Positions 5,601-9,422 of a stretch of 9,422 bases of DNA are shown here, in pieces. Source of the DNA: Gammaproteobacteria bacterium (GTDB lineage: Bacteria; Pseudomonadota; Gammaproteobacteria; Pseudomonadales; Pseudomonadaceae); NCBI GenBank assembly GCA_012800475.1, contig JAAZJF010000271.1, positions 1-9,422 on the forward strand, in the 5' to 3' direction. The first letter of the stretch is position 1. Every line of letters starts with the position of its first letter. The notes below the pieces were generated by a model. It did not search any database, was not told the DNA's origin, and saw only the letters and a list, made by a program, of their open reading frames with translations. Position numbers and translations under genes: made by a program.

Positions 5601-6422
5601 TTAGCTATTGGTCCACTGCGCTTTGCGCTTCTCTAAGAATGCACTCACACCTTCAGTGGTATCAGCCGCATCAAATAAATCAACAAAGGCCTCACGCTCA
5701 GCAGGCAACCAATGATCTGGCGCGTGCGTGCGTGCACCTTGAATCAAAGGTTTAATTAAGCGCACAGCCACAGGGCTTTGCTTGGCCACTTTATCTGCCA
5801 ATTCCAAGGCTTTATTTAATGCCTGCCCCTGCCCCACAACTTCTTCAACTAAACCAATACGCTCAGCGGTGCGTGCATCAATACGCTCCCCGCATAAAAT
5901 CATACGCTTAGCCCAGCCTTCACCCACCAGCCAAGATAGCTTTTGTGTACCGCCCGCACAGGGTAGTAAACCCACAGTGGCTTCAGGTAGCGCCATCTGT
6001 GCCTGCTCTTCTGCGACACGAATATCACACGCCAAAGCACATTCCAAACCACCACCCATGGCATAACCGTTAATGGCGGCAATGGTGACACCACGGTAGT
6101 TGCTGAGGGCTTCAAATGCCTCGCCAAATAAGCGCGCCATTTTACGTGCCATGGCTTTATCGCCACCTGCAAAAATTTTCAAGTCGGCGCCAGCACTAAA
6201 AAATTTCTCGCCAGCCCCTGTAACGACTAAAGCATAAATATCTTTATCGCCATTGAGGTGCTCAACCAACTGACGCACACCTTGCAGCATATCGGCATCC
6301 CAAGTGTTCGCGGATGGGTTATTGAGCGTTAAAAGAGCGGTATGTCCACGCATCTCTACAACCAGTTTATCGGTCAACTCTAAGTGTTGAGCTTTCTTAT
6401 AGGTTTCAACTGCATGTGTCAT
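5601..6422 (-). CDS. Enoyl-CoA hydratase, crotonase family
   Basis: The 273-residue enzyme adds water to trans-2-enoyl-CoA to give 3-hydroxyacyl-CoA. Family landmarks are all present: FSAGADLKIF (75-84) and MGGGLE (122-127) for the oxyanion hole and CoA binding, and the two catalytic acids Glu127 (in GGGLE) and Glu147 (in LPEATVGLLP), with GGTQKL (158-162 region) following. Having both Glu residues favours a true hydratase over an isomerase or a hydrolase such as HIBYL-CoA hydrolase. Length is typical. The start has GAGG (complement of 6433-6436) ten bases upstream. It is the last gene of the minus-strand operon, 59 bases after the thiolase gene, with a hairpin in that gap and the operon terminator beyond its stop. 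In context it would hydrate a short or branched enoyl-CoA such as tiglyl-CoA or crotonyl-CoA; the substrate is inferred, not seen. Confidence 0.92.
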   Translation of the reverse strand: MTHAVETYKKAQHLELTDKLVVEMRGHTALLTLNNPSANTWDADMLQGVRQLVEHLNGDKDIYALVVTGAGEKFFSAGADLKIFAGGDKAMARKMARLFGEAFEALSNYRGVTIAAINGYAMGGGLECALACDIRVAEEQAQMALPEATVGLLPCAGGTQKLSWLVGEGWAKRMILCGERIDARTAERIGLVEEVVGQGQALNKALELADKVAKQSPVAVRLIKPLIQGARTHAPDHWLPAEREAFVDLFDAADTTEGVSAFLEKRKAQWTNS

Positions 6423-6441
6423 AAATCAAAATCCTCAGCAA

Positions 6442-6470
6442 TTAATAGAGTGCGGTATGCACCCCATTAA
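6442..6470 (-). other. Intercistronic mRNA hairpin between thiolase and enoyl-CoA hydratase genes
   Basis: In the operon transcript (minus strand), 12 bases (complement of 6459-6470) pair fully with 12 bases (complement of 6442-6453), using two G-U wobbles, around the five-base loop AUACC. The stem ends five bases before the GAGG ribosome binding site of the hydratase gene and does not cover it. No U run follows, so it is not a standard terminator. It may stabilise or mark a processing point in the mRNA. Confidence 0.6.
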
Positions 6471-6481
6471 AAGTATGTGTA

Positions 6482-7672
6482 TTAAGCCAGTAATTCAACA
6501 GCTATCGCAGTGGCTTCACCACCACCAATGCAAATCGCTGCAACCCCTAAGCGCTTATTTTTTTGTTTCAGCGCGGCGAGCAAAGTCACTAAGATACGCG
6601 CCCCTGATGCACCAATCGGGTGGCCTAAAGCGCAGGCACCGCCATGTACGTTGACTTTGTCTGCGGGTAAATTCAACTCGCGCATCGCAATCATAGTAAC
6701 AACAGCAAAGGCCTCATTGATTTCAAATAAATCAACCTGATCTAAAGTTAAACCTGTGCGCTCAAGCAATTTATGAATGGCGCCCACCGGTGCGCTGGTA
6801 AATAAGTGCGGTGCAGCGGCATGAGCACTGTGGCCACGAATCACGGCGATCGGTGTCAAGCCGCGCTGCTGCGCTTCACTTTGGCGCATCAATACTAAGG
6901 CTGCAGCACCATCAGAAATTGAACTGGAGTTGGCTGCGGTGACGGTACCATCTTGACTAAAAGCCGGGCGCAGTTGGCGTATTTTCGCCAGATCCGCCTT
7001 GGGTGGCTGCTCGTCTTCGCTCACCGTCACACTGCCTTTGCGCTGGGCGATCTCAACCGGCACAATCTCTTCAGCAAACCAGCCTTGGCTGATCGCCTCT
7101 TGTGCGCGCAGTAATGATTGCTCAGCAAAATCATCTTGCTGCTCACGGGTAAAGCCATAGGCTTGGGCGCTGTCTTCAGCAAAACTGCCCATCAAACGGC
7201 CTTTATCGTAGGCATCTTCAAGACCATCCATAAACATATGATCGGTGACTTTACCATGCCCCATGCGATGACCGGCACGCGCTTTATCCAGCAAGTACGG
7301 CGCATTGGACATGCTTTCCATGCCACCAGCCACCACCACATCCACGGAGCCAGCGAGCAAGGCATCATGCGCCATAATCACGGTTTGCATGCCCGAGCCA
7401 CACATTTTATTGACCGTTGTGGCCACTGTATGCTCGTTTAAGCCAGCACCCAGTGCAGCTTGACGCGCCGGCGCTTGCCCTAAACCTGCAGGCAATACAC
7501 AACCAAACATCACTTCTTGCACAGCCTCAGGCGCTAACTGCGCACGGGCCACCGCCGCTTGAATTGCTGCTGCACCGAGTTGAGGCGCGGTAGCACTCTG
7601 TAAAGCGCCTTGAAAACCGCCCATCGGGGTGCGCGCCATACTGACAATCACCACTGGATCATGCGTCGCCAT
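6482..7672 (-). CDS. Acetyl-CoA acyltransferase / thiolase
   Basis: The 396-residue thiolase cleaves 3-ketoacyl-CoA with CoA to release acetyl-CoA, or runs the reverse condensation. The N-terminal domain has the acyl-carrying Cys91 in NKMCGSGMQ, and the C-terminal domain has NEAFA (319-323), HGGACALGHPIGASGAR (343-359) with catalytic His351, and the second catalytic Cys381 in CIGGGEA. I start it at the ATG at 7672, which gives MATHDPVV, the usual thiolase N-terminus. It follows the upstream SDR stop by a single base (TAATATG) and has GGGGA about ten bases before it. An upstream in-frame ATG at 7705 would add eleven residues, overlap the SDR gene and lengthen the protein beyond the family norm. 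Tight coupling to the SDR suggests the two enzymes act in sequence. Short or 2-methyl-branched ketoacyl-CoA substrates (as in isoleucine breakdown) are likely but inferred. Confidence 0.93.
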   Translation of the reverse strand: MATHDPVVIVSMARTPMGGFQGALQSATAPQLGAAAIQAAVARAQLAPEAVQEVMFGCVLPAGLGQAPARQAALGAGLNEHTVATTVNKMCGSGMQTVIMAHDALLAGSVDVVVAGGMESMSNAPYLLDKARAGHRMGHGKVTDHMFMDGLEDAYDKGRLMGSFAEDSAQAYGFTREQQDDFAEQSLLRAQEAISQGWFAEEIVPVEIAQRKGSVTVSEDEQPPKADLAKIRQLRPAFSQDGTVTAANSSSISDGAAALVLMRQSEAQQRGLTPIAVIRGHSAHAAAPHLFTSAPVGAIHKLLERTGLTLDQVDLFEINEAFAVVTMIAMRELNLPADKVNVHGGACALGHPIGASGARILVTLLAALKQKNKRLGVAAICIGGGEATAIAVELLA

Positions 7673-7673
7673 A

Positions 7674-8441
7674 TTATTTAATCCCCATACGTAACGCACC
7701 ATCAATGCGAATCACTTCACCATTGAGCATGGTGTTTTCAATAATATGTTGAGCTAAGGCTGCATATTCTGAGGCTTGACCTAAGCGCGGCGGAAAAGGT
7801 ACGTCGGCACACAAACTGGCGCGCACCTCTTCGGTCATACCGGCCATCATCGGTGTTTCAAACACCCCAGGTGCAATGGTCATCACGCGAATACCGTGAC
7901 GGGCTAATTCGCGGGCAGCAGGTAAAGTTAAGCTGACAATCGCGCCTTTAGAGGCAGCATAAGCGGCTTGACCCAGTTGACCATCATAAGCTGCAACCGA
8001 TGCCGTATTAATGACCACACCACGCTCGCCTTCGGCATTGGGCTCGTTCTCGGCCATCATCTGCGTGGTTAGGCGCAGCATATTAAAGCTGCCCACCACG
8101 TTAATGTTGAGCACCCGCGAAAAGTCGGCTAAATCATGCGGCCCTTTGCGTCCTAAAATACGCTGTGCCCCAACAATACCCGCACAGTTAATCAAACCAT
8201 GCAGCGCACCAAAGCGCTGCACGCCTGCATCTAAAGCCTGCTGCACTTGCTCACTATCGCAAATATCGCAAGCCACACCCAGTGCACGCTCACCTAATCG
8301 TTGGGCCTGTGCCACTACAGCGGCTTCATTGATATCCAGCAGCAGGACACTCGCACCCTGCTCGACTAAATGTTGCGCCGTGGCGGCGCCTAAACCTGAG
8401 GCGCCACCCGTGATTACAAATGTATGTTCAGCTACACGCAT
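7674..8441 (-). CDS. SDR family 3-hydroxyacyl-CoA dehydrogenase (HSD10-like)
   Basis: The 255-residue short-chain dehydrogenase resembles type II 3-hydroxyacyl-CoA dehydrogenase (HSD17B10 family), which oxidises 3-hydroxyacyl-CoA or 2-methyl-3-hydroxybutyryl-CoA with NAD. The nucleotide-binding motif TGGASGLG is at residues 11-18. Asp36 at the end of the second strand (LLLD) predicts NAD over NADP. NCAG (85-88) stands for the usual NNAG. The catalytic Ser148, Tyr161 and Lys165 are in place (TAS and YAASK). PGVFETPMM and FPPRLG near the C-terminus are typical of this subfamily. The start has AAGGA (complement of 8448-8452 region) six bases upstream. It lies 15 bases after the acyl-CoA synthetase gene and one base before the thiolase gene, an operon in which it should supply the thiolase's substrate. 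Confidence 0.92.
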   Translation of the reverse strand: MRVAEHTFVITGGASGLGAATAQHLVEQGASVLLLDINEAAVVAQAQRLGERALGVACDICDSEQVQQALDAGVQRFGALHGLINCAGIVGAQRILGRKGPHDLADFSRVLNINVVGSFNMLRLTTQMMAENEPNAEGERGVVINTASVAAYDGQLGQAAYAASKGAIVSLTLPAARELARHGIRVMTIAPGVFETPMMAGMTEEVRASLCADVPFPPRLGQASEYAALAQHIIENTMLNGEVIRIDGALRMGIK

Positions 8442-8456
8442 AGTACATCCTTAAAA

Positions 8457-9422
8457 TTAGCAGGCCGCTTGCTGGGCTTGTTTTTGCTCGTTGTATTGAT
8501 TGATTTCATTGATCCGCAAAATAAAGCGTTGCACTTTGCCACTCGGCGTTTTGGGTAACTCAGTAGGGAATTCAATTTCACGCGGATAGGCGTGCGCAGC
8601 TAGGCGGTTGCGCACATGAATACGTAACTCTTCCGCGAGTTCTGGCGTACCTTCAAAACCATCCTGCAAGATCACAAAAGCTTTAATGATTTCGTTACGT
8701 TGCTCGTCAGGCTTACCCACCACCGCCGCCTCAACCACTGCTGGATGCTCAAGCAAAGCACTCTCCACATCAAAGGGACCGACACGGTAACCTGAAGTAC
8801 TGATGACATCATCTGAGCGCCCGACAAAACTGATACTGCCGTCACTGTTCAGCTCAGCTGTATCACCGGTCAGGTAGTAACGCCCCTGGAAGGATTTGGT
8901 TTCCATATCTTTATAGCCGTTAAACCAGAACATCGGCGAATGTTCAGTATCAACCGATAAAATACCGGGCACGCCAACAGGTAACTCTGTCAGTTCTTGC
9001 TCATCCACCACCACAACACGGTGACCAGGCGAAGCATAACCTGCAGCACCAATGTGCATAGGGTGCTCAAGATTATGATGATTACACAGCACCATGCCCA
9101 TTTCGGTTTGGCCATAATGATCGTTGATCGCGACATCTAAATGCTCTTTAAACCAACGAATCACTTCAGGATTCAAAGGCTCGCCCGCACTACTCACCAC
9201 ACGCAGCTGACCTTTCCACTGATCAACCACTTTCGCACCTGAAGCAATCAACATCCGAAACACCGTGGGCGCACCAGCGAGGTTATTGACTTTATATTTC
9301 TTGGCGACATCCAAGCAGCGATCAAGGTTAAACAACCCATCCACCGACAACACGGGCAGCCCCATCGACATCGGTCCGGTAATACCGAAGTACAAACCAT
9401 AAGCCCAACCTGGATCAGCCAC
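8457..9422 (-). CDS. AMP-forming acyl-CoA synthetase (C-terminal part)
   Basis: These are the last 321 residues of an adenylate-forming acyl-CoA ligase; the frame runs off the window end, so some 220-240 N-terminal residues, including the P-loop-like SGTTGxPKG motif, are not visible. From the window edge: ADPGWAYGLYFGITGP (2-17), SSAGEPLNPE (77-86), the ATP motif YGQTEMG (103-109), YLTGDTA (183-189), the hinge GRSDDVI (201-207), and the C-terminal catalytic Lys296 in PKTPSGKVQR. All core motifs in the visible part are intact, so the enzyme should work. It activates a carboxylic acid to its CoA ester with ATP, giving AMP and pyrophosphate. The sequence is nearer to the acetyl/medium-chain ligase group than to long-chain FadD. 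It is the first visible gene of the operon; the promoter must lie outside. The acid used is not known. Confidence 0.92.
   Translation of the reverse strand: MADPGWAYGLYFGITGPMSMGLPVLSVDGLFNLDRCLDVAKKYKVNNLAGAPTVFRMLIASGAKVVDQWKGQLRVVSSAGEPLNPEVIRWFKEHLDVAINDHYGQTEMGMVLCNHHNLEHPMHIGAAGYASPGHRVVVVDEQELTELPVGVPGILSVDTEHSPMFWFNGYKDMETKSFQGRYYLTGDTAELNSDGSISFVGRSDDVISTSGYRVGPFDVESALLEHPAVVEAAVVGKPDEQRNEIIKAFVILQDGFEGTPELAEELRIHVRNRLAAHAYPREIEFPTELPKTPSGKVQRFILRINEINQYNEQKQAQQAAC

Noticed and set aside
5468..5755. A 95-codon + strand open frame
   Set aside because: It runs through the operon terminator and then antisense into the enoyl-CoA hydratase gene; the translation resembles no protein family I know.
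7118..7441. A 107-codon + strand open frame antisense to the thiolase gene
   Set aside because: It is a shadow of the thiolase coding sequence, with no ribosome binding site and no family resemblance.
7673..7705. Longer thiolase N-terminus starting at 7705
   Set aside because: The added eleven residues are unlike thiolases and overlap the SDR gene. The ATG at 7672 gives the standard N-terminus and has an acceptable ribosome binding site.
8011..8454. A 147-codon + strand open frame
   Set aside because: It lies fully antisense to the SDR gene; its Ser/Ala/Pro/Cys-rich composition is typical of the reverse complement of a real gene, and it has no start signal.
1..9422. Defence system, mobile element, CRISPR or prophage content
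   Set aside because: All genes are recognisable housekeeping, signalling or catabolic genes. There are no transposase or integrase frames, no regularly spaced repeats and no tRNA-type attachment site.

Overview
The window looks like a chromosomal segment of a gammaproteobacterium, most likely a moderate-GC relative of Pseudomonas (Pseudomonadaceae, for example the Denitrificimonas / P. caeni side of the family). The reasons are the Pseudomonas-type EttA, the DUF2333 inner-membrane protein, the MltB/SltB-type lytic transglycosylase with a C-terminal peptidoglycan-binding domain, and the acyl-CoA synthetase / SDR / thiolase / enoyl-CoA hydratase gene order. The genus is an inference from protein resemblance, not a database result. 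I see no insertion sequence, phage gene, CRISPR array, tRNA or rRNA, and codon usage looks even throughout, so this is core genome rather than an island.

Layout. At 1-693 (+) is the C-terminal ABC domain of EttA, cut by the window edge. A long bulged hairpin follows at 704-751. At 846-1013 (+) is a small gene of 55 codons that I identify as arfA, the alternative ribosome-rescue factor A. It has its own likely promoter, a strong ribosome binding site, and an intrinsic terminator lying inside the reading frame before the stop codon. At 1121-2395 (+) is a secreted MltB-family lytic murein transglycosylase. It meets, tail to tail with 12 bases between them, a three-part response regulator / diguanylate cyclase on the minus strand (2408-4036). 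A 290-base divergent intergenic region then leads to a DUF2333 membrane protein at 4327-5415 (+).

The rest (5516-9422) is one minus-strand catabolic operon, read right to left: an AMP-forming acyl-CoA synthetase (N-terminus outside the window), an NAD-type SDR 3-hydroxyacyl-CoA dehydrogenase, a thiolase and an enoyl-CoA hydratase, closed by an intrinsic terminator at 5516-5563. Together they would activate a short or branched acid and carry it through hydration, oxidation and thiolysis. The acyl-CoA dehydrogenase needed between activation and hydration is not in the operon segment seen here.

The most interesting signal is the arfA locus. Transcription should stop before the stop codon, giving a non-stop mRNA, so ArfA would build up only when tmRNA-mediated trans-translation fails. 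In addition, a read-through product would end in Leu-Ala-Ala, the same C-terminus as the tmRNA degradation tag.
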